Positions 6,659 to 12,324 of a stretch of 12,324 nucleotides of DNA are shown here, piece by piece. The position numbers were made by a program, and so were the translations under genes. This stretch comes from Anaerolineaceae bacterium UBA6086. Its GTDB lineage: Bacteria; Chloroflexota; Anaerolineae; Anaerolineales; Anaerolineaceae. Location: positions 1 through 12,324 of the forward strand of contig DIXG01000030.1 of assembly GCA_002436005.1 (NCBI GenBank), written 5' to 3'. Positions within the stretch are counted from its first letter, which is position 1. Every line of letters starts with the position of its first letter. Under the pieces are notes generated by a model. That model ran no database searches, was not told where the DNA came from, and was given only the letters and a program-made list of their open reading frames with translations.

Positions 6659-6820
6659 CATCCCCTGAGAGGATGGTTTTAACGCGCAGGGCAGGGTTCT
6701 GCCCTGCCAAACCGACTGAGCGAGGTTGGGGGCGATGCATGGTTGCACAGGGTGGTTTGTATTGGAGAAATCACCCACCGCTTGAGTGGCTGATAAAGGG
6801 TATTCAGGCGGCCTGAACCC
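6659..6820. other. Cluster of five inverted repeats, possible structured RNA
   Basis: In order: CATCC/GGATG (6659-6675), GGCAGGG/CCCTGCC with a 5-base loop (6690-6708), TGCA/TGCA (6736-6747), GGGTGGTTT/AAATCACCC with a 9-base loop and one G-U pair (6750-6776), and TTCAGG/CCTGAA flanked by GGG/CCC (6798-6820). Their density is well above the rest of the window's gaps. The whole cluster lies upstream of the visible secA promoter, so it is not the secA leader unless a second promoter exists. I recognise no known RNA family; signatures of RNase P RNA, tmRNA and SRP RNA are absent. Confidence 0.35.
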
Positions 6821-6909
6821 TCTCGATTAATAAAATTAATATTTTCCAGAGGTATGATAAGAGAGATCGGATAGCCTGCCCACGACGAAGGGGTTGGGCT
6901 TGTGACGTG

Positions 6910-6918
6910 TGCTATAAT
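6910..6918 (+). promoter_or_regulatory. Extended -10 promoter of secA
   Basis: TGCTATAAT is a perfect extended -10 (TGn plus TATAAT). The nearest -35-like string, TTGGGC at 6894-6899, is only 13 bases away, so the extended -10 probably carries recognition. Transcription would start near 6925, giving a 45-base leader for secA. Confidence 0.6.
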
Positions 6919-6969
6919 GAAAATTTGTGAAATGAAGAAACTAAATCCATTACCAAGGCAATTTTGTTT

Positions 6970-9900
6970 ATGTTTAAAAAGATAAAATCGCTTTTCGGTG
7001 GTGATCCTCACCAGCGGAAAGTGGAAGCACTGAGCAGTATTGTTGATGAGATCAATGCGCTTGAACCGACCTATGAAGCGCTGAGTGATGAAGCACTGGC
7101 AGGGAAAACGGCAGAGTTTCGCTCGCGCCTCGCGGACGGTGAGACGCTGGATGACCTGCTGGTGGAGGCATTTGCGGCTGTGCGTGAGGCGAGCAAACGT
7201 ACCCTGGGGCAGCGCCATTATGACGTACAGCTGATCACGGGGATCACCTTGCACCGTGGGGAGATCGCTGAGATGAGAACTGGCGAAGGCAAGACGCTGG
7301 CTGCCACGCTGCCGCTCTACCTGAACGCGCTAACAGGGCGGGGAACCCACCTGGTGACGGTCAACGATTACCTGGCGCGCCGTGACGGCCGCTGGATGGG
7401 TAAGATTTACCGTTTTCTTGGCCTTTCTGTAGGCATCCTGCAAATGGCTGCCCGCACCGACCACGGTAAAACGGCGTTTCTCTATGATCCCGATCAGCGT
7501 TCGCCGATTGAAGAACAGGATCAGCTTCGCCAGGTCAATCGCCAGCTGGCATACGGGGCAGATATCACCTACGGCACCAATAACGAGTTCGGTTTTGATT
7601 ACTTGCGAGATAACCTGGCAAGGGCGAAACAAGAACGTGTGCAGCGGGGCCACTATTTTGCCATCATTGATGAGGTTGACAACATCCTGATCGATGAAGC
7701 GCGCACCCCGTTGATCATTTCAGGTCCATCCCATGAGGATTCTGAGTGGTATGTGCGAATGGCACAAATTGTCAAACAGCTCCTGCCAGAGGATTATGAG
7801 GTCAGCGAAAAAGATCACACGGTCACGCTTTCCGAGATCGGCCTGGCACATGTGGAAGAATTGCTGAATATGCCCCTCAGCGACCCGGAGCGGCCTGAAG
7901 ATATTACACCTGAACAGGCACGCCTGCTCGGTTTCCTGGAGCAAGCGTTACGGGCGGAGTTCCTTTTTCATCGCAATAAGGAATACATTGTCCAGAACGG
8001 TGAAGTTGTGATTGTGGACGAATTTACAGGTCGGCTGATGCCCGGTCGACGCTGGTCAGATGGGCTGCACCAGGCGGTTGAAGCCAAGGAAGGTGTGAAG
8101 GTGGAGGCAGAAAATGTGACCTTTGCCACCATCACCATCCAGAATTATTTCCGTATGTATGAGAAACTGGCGGGCATGACAGGCACCGCGCTGACTGAAG
8201 CCGAGGAGTTTTATAAAATTTACAGCCTGGATGTGCTGCCGATACCTACTCACCTGGCTTATCGGGCGATGAGCGAGACGCCTGATTTGATTGAAGCCCA
8301 GGGCCGCGATGAGCAGGGATATAAGTTTACCTATTACCACCTGCCGGGGGATGAAGACAAAACGCCGGTGTTTTGGAACCGCAAGGATTATCCCGATGTG
8401 GTTTACCGCTCGATTGAGGCGAAACTTAGGGCAATTGTAAAGGAGATCATCTATTTCCATGTCATCGGTCGCCCACAACTGGTTGGAACGACCTCGGTTG
8501 AAAACTCTGAACGGCTGTCGGAACGACTGAATGCTTCAAATGTGCGCCGACTGCTCGAGGTTTTCCTCGTGCGCTATGCCTTTATCAAACACAACAACCT
8601 GAAGAATGAGGACATCCTGTCCGCACCTGAGCTGGAGCAGCTGTATCAGCCGCTGGACCAGCTGCGCAGCCTCGAGCTTCGGCGATTGGGACGGGAATAT
8701 GGTCTTAATTCGCTCAGCCCATTGGACGCTGAAAATCAACAGTCCTTGTTGGAAATCTTTGATTTCAGCTCACAGGATTGGGAGCGGCTGGAAGCCGTGA
8801 TCAAGGGCGGTGTGCCGCACCAGGTGTTGAACGCACGCAAGCACACTGAGGAATCAAAGATCATTGCGGATGCAGGCGCCTTTGGCGCCGTGACGATTGC
8901 CACGAACATGGCGGGGCGTGGTGTGGACATCAAACTGGGAGGTGAACTGCCGGAAGATCGCCTGAGCAATATCAACCGGCTGCTGGCGGAAGCAGGACTG
9001 GATGATCCCTATAATTTGAGTGTGTCGGAAAGATTGCAGATTTTGCAATCCATGCCAGAAGAGGCTTACGGAGACGCCTCAGAAGACGTGCATGCCTTCT
9101 TTAAATATGTTGACGAAATGGATCGTGTGCGCGCCCTGGGTGGACTGCACGTAATCGGTTCAGAGCGCCACGAGGCTCGCCGCATTGATAACCAGCTGCG
9201 TGGACGGGCTGCCCGCCAAGGGGACCCGGGATCTTCCCGATTTTATCTCTCGCTGGATGATGACCTGATGCGCCTGTTTGGGGGTGGGCAGGTGGAAGGT
9301 TTGCTTTCGCGCCTGAACATCGATGAGGGGATGCCAATCGAAAGCGGTATCATCGGCAGGCTGGTCGAATCATCCCAGACCCGGGTGGAGGGTGCGAATT
9401 TTGATGTGCGTAAACACTTGCTGGAATATGATGATGTGCTGAATTCCCAGCGAGAACGGATATATGAACAGCGGGAGCGCATTTTTGATAAGGAAGATCT
9501 GCGGGAAGATGTGGCAGAAATGCTTCATACCGAGGTCAGCCGCCGGGTTGCGCTTGGGATGGCGGATGAGGAAGGCCCCTGGAAGCTTCTTGCTTACCTG
9601 GAGGATACGCAACCACCGTTATTATCGGGGGAGATTGCGCATCCATCCTACACGTTGAAGTTAATGATGGACAGGGTCGGATCGCCCACCACAGTTGAGG
9701 ATTTAAAGGCTATTCTGCTCCGCTTATCAGAAGAAAGTTTGGCTGACTGGAATGACCACTTGCGAAATTGGGCAGAGAGCCTGATCAGCCAATCCGAGAT
9801 GCATTATGAGACCCAGCTGGCTGAAAAGACGGATTTGATTGACACATTTGTGGAAGGTTTGGAAGGCAGCGAGAATAATGCAGCCCAAAACATCAGCCTT

Positions 9901-10980
9901 AGCCTTTCTGAAATGCTGCATGTGCCCTTGCGGTTGACCGAAACGGACGTGGAGGGGTTGTTAATTGGCACTAAAGAGGCGATTGGCGAGGTCAAACGCC
10001 AGGTTCGCACCACATTAATGCAGATTTTCATTCGGCGGTTGTTGTTGACCTTTGAGAAACGGCTGAATGACAGCTGGAACCTTAAAGCTGCTGATTATGT
10101 GGATTTGGATTGGCAGGCAATCCGGGATTTACTGGTGAATCAGGTGAATGACACCCTGTCCCGGCGATCTGATTATCTGCTGGGTGAAACGGGTGAAATT
10201 GCTGGTGATTTGGATAACAACCAGGACCTGTTGGCTGCAGCCCTTGAAGATCCGGGCGCAATGCTCCAGCTGCTGGTGATGTTGACGCAAGGGAGAGTGA
10301 TCACCTTTGATGACCGCACCCACCGGCGAAAGATGAAAGCAACGCTGCGGCTGACATACATCTTTTTGGCAGCTCGTTTGCTGGAGGAGCAGCCCCTTGA
10401 AGCGATTCAAAAGGATATATTGACTCACCTTGAAGTTGCCCAGGATAAACTGGCGCGGATTTGGGGGCAGGCGGAGGTGGATCGCTTGCACAACGCCGGA
10501 CACACGCTGGCTGATCTTTCACAGGATTGGCAGGAGCGGGTGGCGGTTGGTGTGGGCGAAGAGCTCTACCAGGGCTTGAGTGCCAAACCGCTCGATCAGC
10601 TATCGGGTCCAGAACACGAAAAGGTAGTTGCGGTTTTAGGCGGATTTGCCCAAAACCGGCTCTATCGCCAGCTGCTGCTTTCCAAAATTTCTGAGCTGTG
10701 GGTGGAATATCTGACCAAGGTGGAAGCTTTGCGGGTCTCTGTGCGCATGGAGGCTTATGGACAGCGGGATCCGCTGGTGGTGTATAAGGGACAGGCCAGT
10801 GAGATGTTCTCCGGGCTGCTTTCCGATGTTCGCGCCGGCGTGATTGACCAGATGTTCCGGTCTCGCCTGGTAAGCGGGAAAGAAGCGAAGCAGCTCCAGG
10901 AGCAGGCGCGCCAAACGGCAGCTCAGCCCTCCGGCGATTCAGATACCACCTCAAAAAAGAAGAGCCGCAGACGACATTAA
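6970..10980 (+). CDS. secA: Protein translocase ATPase SecA, enlarged form
   Basis: SecA is the ATP-driven motor that pushes preproteins through SecYEG. The core is complete: MRTGEGKTL (Walker A, 102-110), VTVNDYLARRD (129-139), YGTNNEFGFDYLRDN (201-215), DEVDNILIDEARTPLIISG (234-252), VDEFTGRLMPGRRWSDGLHQAVEAKE (349-374), TGTALTEAEEF (404-414), LVGTTSVENSE (504-514), TIATNMAGRGVDIKLGG (642-658), GLHVIGSERHEARRIDNQLRGR (725-746), and YGQRDPLVVYK (1263-1273) of the helical scaffold region. At 1336 residues it is far longer than the usual 800-900. By eye, extra sequence sits at about 163-192, 428-468, 522-613, 658-715 and mainly 840-1235. The C-terminus ends in a basic tail (KKKSRRRH) and lacks the cysteine-rich SecB/zinc motif. 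Motif VI reads GRAARQGD rather than the common GRSGRQGD. I took ATG 6970 (typical MFKK start); TTG 6964 is possible and better spaced from AAGG at 6955-6958. Confidence 0.97.
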   Translation: MFKKIKSLFGGDPHQRKVEALSSIVDEINALEPTYEALSDEALAGKTAEFRSRLADGETLDDLLVEAFAAVREASKRTLGQRHYDVQLITGITLHRGEIAEMRTGEGKTLAATLPLYLNALTGRGTHLVTVNDYLARRDGRWMGKIYRFLGLSVGILQMAARTDHGKTAFLYDPDQRSPIEEQDQLRQVNRQLAYGADITYGTNNEFGFDYLRDNLARAKQERVQRGHYFAIIDEVDNILIDEARTPLIISGPSHEDSEWYVRMAQIVKQLLPEDYEVSEKDHTVTLSEIGLAHVEELLNMPLSDPERPEDITPEQARLLGFLEQALRAEFLFHRNKEYIVQNGEVVIVDEFTGRLMPGRRWSDGLHQAVEAKEGVKVEAENVTFATITIQNYFRMYEKLAGMTGTALTEAEEFYKIYSLDVLPIPTHLAYRAMSETPDLIEAQGRDEQGYKFTYYHLPGDEDKTPVFWNRKDYPDVVYRSIEAKLRAIVKEIIYFHVIGRPQLVGTTSVENSERLSERLNASNVRRLLEVFLVRYAFIKHNNLKNEDILSAPELEQLYQPLDQLRSLELRRLGREYGLNSLSPLDAENQQSLLEIFDFSSQDWERLEAVIKGGVPHQVLNARKHTEESKIIADAGAFGAVTIATNMAGRGVDIKLGGELPEDRLSNINRLLAEAGLDDPYNLSVSERLQILQSMPEEAYGDASEDVHAFFKYVDEMDRVRALGGLHVIGSERHEARRIDNQLRGRAARQGDPGSSRFYLSLDDDLMRLFGGGQVEGLLSRLNIDEGMPIESGIIGRLVESSQTRVEGANFDVRKHLLEYDDVLNSQRERIYEQRERIFDKEDLREDVAEMLHTEVSRRVALGMADEEGPWKLLAYLEDTQPPLLSGEIAHPSYTLKLMMDRVGSPTTVEDLKAILLRLSEESLADWNDHLRNWAESLISQSEMHYETQLAEKTDLIDTFVEGLEGSENNAAQNISLSLSEMLHVPLRLTETDVEGLLIGTKEAIGEVKRQVRTTLMQIFIRRLLLTFEKRLNDSWNLKAADYVDLDWQAIRDLLVNQVNDTLSRRSDYLLGETGEIAGDLDNNQDLLAAALEDPGAMLQLLVMLTQGRVITFDDRTHRRKMKATLRLTYIFLAARLLEEQPLEAIQKDILTHLEVAQDKLARIWGQAEVDRLHNAGHTLADLSQDWQERVAVGVGEELYQGLSAKPLDQLSGPEHEKVVAVLGGFAQNRLYRQLLLSKISELWVEYLTKVEALRVSVRMEAYGQRDPLVVYKGQASEMFSGLLSDVRAGVIDQMFRSRLVSGKEAKQLQEQARQTAAQPSGDSDTTSKKKSRRRH

Positions 10981-11004
10981 CAGATCATAGGAAAATGAGG
11001 TTAT

Positions 11005-11796
11005 ATGCACATCCTGGTTACAAATGATGACGGCGTTCACGCCCCAGGCTTGCTGGCGCTGGCGCAGGCGATGAGAAAAATTGCTGACCGGGTCACCATC
11101 CTGGCACCCGACCGCAACTGGTCGGCTTCAGGACATGTCAAGACATTGGAGCGGCCGCTGCGTGTTTTTGAGACCCAGCTTGAGGATGGCACGCCAGCCT
11201 GGGCAAGCGATGGAGCGCCATCGGATTGTGTGGCACTGGCGCAGCTGGGCTTTATTTCTGAAAAAATTGACCTGGTCCTTTCGGGCATCAACCCAAACGC
11301 CAATATTGGGCATGATGTGACCTATTCTGGCACGGTCACTGCTGCCATGGAAGCTGCTATTTGGGGCATTCCCGGCATAGCTGTTTCGCTTAACCAGCCA
11401 GAAGCCCACGTGAGTGCTGTGGATTATCAGCCTGCTGCTGAAGCAGCACTGAGAATAGTTACCTGGTTGACAGGGCAAGATGGTTTACCGGGGGACACCT
11501 TGCTAAATGTGAACGTCCCTTATGGGCCGCTTGCGGAGATGAAAGGCTTTCGCATTACCCGTCAGGGCATGCGGATCTATCGTGATGAGCTGGTGAGACG
11601 GTTGGACCCGAGGGGCAGATCCTATTTCTGGATTGGCGGTGAGGCACCGATTGGGGTGGAGGAGCCCGGGACGGATTATGGGGCATTGCTGGCGGGATAC
11701 GTTTCCATCACGCCCCTGCACCTGGATTTGACCAGCCAATCCCTGAAATCCTGGATGGGAAAGCGCAATTTTGAGGGGGATTTGAAGGTATCGTGA
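11005..11796 (+). CDS. surE: 5'/3'-nucleotidase SurE
   Basis: The 263-residue product is a SurE survival-protein nucleotidase, a cytoplasmic metal-dependent phosphatase acting on nucleoside monophosphates. The family motifs are all present: TNDDG (6-10, metal ligands D8 and D9), APDRNWSASGH (34-44, S40), SDGAPSDCV (68-76) and SGINPNANIGHDVTYSGTVTAAMEA (about 93-117, N96 as metal ligand). The length is normal, and the C-terminal part (VSITPLHLDLTS) has the usual last strand. It starts 24 bases after secA with GAGG four bases before the ATG, so it is probably translated from the secA transcript. This pairing of stress nucleotidase with the secretion motor need not mean a joint role. A weak terminator and then a stable-RNA-type promoter array follow. 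Confidence 0.96.
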   Translation: MHILVTNDDGVHAPGLLALAQAMRKIADRVTILAPDRNWSASGHVKTLERPLRVFETQLEDGTPAWASDGAPSDCVALAQLGFISEKIDLVLSGINPNANIGHDVTYSGTVTAAMEAAIWGIPGIAVSLNQPEAHVSAVDYQPAAEAALRIVTWLTGQDGLPGDTLLNVNVPYGPLAEMKGFRITRQGMRIYRDELVRRLDPRGRSYFWIGGEAPIGVEEPGTDYGALLAGYVSITPLHLDLTSQSLKSWMGKRNFEGDLKVS

Positions 11797-11804
11797 GGAA
11801 CCCC

Positions 11805-11834
11805 GAATCTTTAAGGTTAGATTCCCGCTTTTCC
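11805..11834 (+). terminator. Weak terminator after surE
   Basis: GAATCT (11805-11810) pairs with AGATTC (11819-11824) around an 8-base loop, followed by CCCGCTTTTCCC. The stem is short and AT-rich and the T-run is only four bases. Its position just after surE and before the first tandem promoter makes it the likely end of the secA-surE unit. Confidence 0.4.
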
Positions 11835-11835
11835 C

Positions 11836-11863
11836 TTGACAAGGGTGTGGGAATGGGTATAAT
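11836..11863 (+). promoter_or_regulatory. Tandem promoter P1, full consensus boxes
   Basis: TTGACA (11836-11841), 16 bases, then TATAAT (11858-11863): both boxes match consensus completely. The -35 sits inside a perfect inverted repeat, CCCTTG-A-CAAGGG (11833-11845). The predicted start is near 11870, followed by the small hairpin GTGC-TTAAC-GCAC (11872-11884). Confidence 0.85.
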
Positions 11864-11983
11864 CCTTCTTCGTGCTTAACGCACAGGTCTTGCTCTGCGG
11901 AGCGGATCGATAAAAATTGAAAATCGACCAACGTCTCAGGCGGCTTTTTCTGGCGGAGCAATTTACCAGAAATCAAAAATCCC

Positions 11984-12012
11984 TTGACTCTGGGTGCATG
12001 ATGTAGTAAGAT
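11984..12012 (+). promoter_or_regulatory. Tandem promoter P2
   Basis: TTGACT (11984-11989), 17 bases, then TAAGAT (12007-12012), five of six matches in each box. An imperfect palindrome follows at once: GATCA-TCCCC (12013-12022) with GGGGA-AG-TGATC (12029-12040). Its outer arm lies upstream of the expected start near 12019, so the full palindrome would work only as DNA, while TCCCC/GGGGA can fold in the RNA. Confidence 0.75.
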
Positions 12013-12126
12013 GATCATCCCCTTGAGTGGGGAAGTGATCCAGCTAATAGAAGCAGATCATTGACAACTGAAGACGAAGAGCGATAGCGCATTGATCAGC
12101 TCGTGGAAGTACAACGAAATGAGGCG

Positions 12127-12158
12127 GCCGGTGTTGGCAAAAAGGCATCGGCGCTTTT
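12127..12158 (+). terminator. Terminator-like hairpin between P2 and P3
   Basis: GCCGGTGTT (12127-12135) pairs with GGCATCGGC (12144-12152) with three G-U pairs among nine, over an 8-base loop, followed by GCTTTT. It would act on transcripts from P1 and P2 but not P3. The pairing is moderate and the T-run short, so it may be an attenuator or part of leader structure. Confidence 0.4.
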
Positions 12159-12181
12159 GTCTGAAAGAAAGTAGAAAGTAC

Positions 12182-12210
12182 TTGACAAGCATTTCAACAA
12201 CGAGTAGAAT
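12182..12210 (+). promoter_or_regulatory. Tandem promoter P3
   Basis: TTGACA (12182-12187), 17 bases, then TAGAAT (12205-12210). The expected start near 12217 is followed directly by the perfect hairpin TCGCT-TTG-AGCGA (12218-12230). As in P1, the -35 is embedded in CTTGACAAG. Confidence 0.8.
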
Positions 12211-12324
12211 CATGCTCTCGCTTTGAGCGACAGAACCTTAACAACTGAAGAGTGATAGGAAGATGACATACCTCGTCAATGAAAGTAGATCAAAAAAAAT
12301 AAAGATCTAACATTTTCCGCTAAA

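Larger units (their letters stand above)
6535..6969. other. Gene-free gap before secA, rich in hairpins
   Basis: I see no credible gene in these 435 bases. Tiny reading frames exist (16 codons from 6735, 6 codons from 6854) but have no support. The middle is packed with inverted repeats, listed separately, and the last 60 bases hold the secA promoter and leader. A weak CATCC/GGATG hairpin followed by GTTTT (6659-6680) may end the transcript of the small membrane protein. Confidence 0.5.
12061..12251 (+). repeat. 14-base leader element, two copies 177 bp apart
   Basis: TTGACAACTGAAGA (12061-12074) and TTAACAACTGAAGA (12238-12251) differ at one base. Each lies downstream of a promoter (P2 and P3), and GATAG follows both copies within 15 bases. 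They are candidates for boxA-like antitermination or pre-rRNA processing elements, by position only. Confidence 0.55.
11864..12324 (+). other. Gene-free stable-RNA-type leader, probably of an rRNA operon
   Basis: There is no credible gene from 11797 to the end. Three tandem consensus promoters, short hairpins at each start, and a repeated TT(G/A)ACAACTGAAGA element resemble the leader of a ribosomal RNA operon, where strings of this kind often include boxA-type antitermination signals. An alternative is a tRNA or other highly expressed transcript. No 16S sequence (for example AGAGTTTGATC) is reached before 12324. A further feature is a 9-base complementarity between TTGCTCTGC (11890-11898) and GCGGAGCAA (11953-11961) that competes with a local GCTC-TGCG-GAGC hairpin (11892-11903). 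Confidence 0.55.

Noticed and set aside
6735..6785. A 16-codon reading frame in the secA upstream gap
   Set aside because: It overlaps the hairpins, has only a run of G as a possible ribosome site three bases away, and shows no protein-like pattern.
6328..6969. The small membrane protein as a SecM/VemP/MifM-type arrest peptide controlling secA
   Set aside because: Attractive because it precedes secA, but it ends 435 bases upstream, secA has its own extended -10 promoter between them, only about 17 residues follow the membrane span, and no known arrest motif is seen.
6679..7254. A 191-codon minus-strand frame covering the secA 5' end and the gap before it
   Set aside because: It overlaps the conserved SecA N-terminus and has no family features; it would leave the secA promoter inside its body.
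10301..10954. A 217-codon minus-strand frame opposite the end of secA
   Set aside because: Proline/arginine/alanine-rich shadow of secA codon use, without a ribosome site or recognisable motif.
11864..12324. tRNA or 16S rRNA inside the right end
   Set aside because: No T-loop GGTTCGAATCC-type string with matching acceptor arms and no AGAGTTTGATC-type 16S start were found before the window ends.

Overview
The window looks like a chromosomal housekeeping segment from a bacterium of moderate GC content. The organism call is inference: the gene set (NYN/YacP nuclease, LmbE/PIG-L deacetylase, ClpB, an FHA-plus-membrane-anchor protein, SurE), and especially a greatly enlarged SecA of 1336 residues without the SecB-binding zinc tail, fit Chloroflexota, probably the Anaerolineae. 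No phage, transposon, CRISPR or foreign-looking segment was seen, so this is mostly an ordinary core region with a few unusual elements.

Layout. Positions 1-608 (minus) hold the N-terminal two thirds or so of a class I SAM-dependent methyltransferase cut by the window edge. It diverges from a YacP-like NYN-domain ribonuclease (790-1278, plus). A 337-base gap with a direct repeat and a strong hairpin leads to an LmbE/PIG-L zinc deacetylase (1616-2482, plus). This converges on clpB (2645-5269, minus), and the two share a bidirectional terminator at 2595-2629. A 338-base divergent gap carries a perfect 13-bp tandem repeat abutting a consensus -35 box. It drives an FHA-domain protein with one C-terminal membrane anchor (5608-6237), followed after a terminator by a 68-residue one-span membrane protein (6328-6534). 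A 435-base gap rich in hairpins precedes secA (6970-10980), which has its own extended -10 promoter. surE (11005-11796) follows secA by 24 bases and is probably co-transcribed.

The last 500 bases contain no gene. They hold three tandem, near-consensus sigma-70-type promoters (-35 boxes at 11836, 11984 and 12182), each followed at about +1 by a small hairpin. Two are then followed by a shared, nearly identical 14-base element. This is the architecture of a strong stable-RNA leader, so an rRNA operon probably starts just beyond the right edge; no rRNA sequence is visible here.

Functional links. ClpB (disaggregase), the YacP-like nuclease (ribosome-linked mRNA decay in its characterised relative), SecA (secretion motor) and SurE (stress-related nucleotidase) are protein and RNA homeostasis functions, but only secA-surE looks like an operon. 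The most unusual items are the enlarged SecA, the FHA/small-membrane-protein pair with a shared juxtamembrane motif, and the triple-promoter leader.
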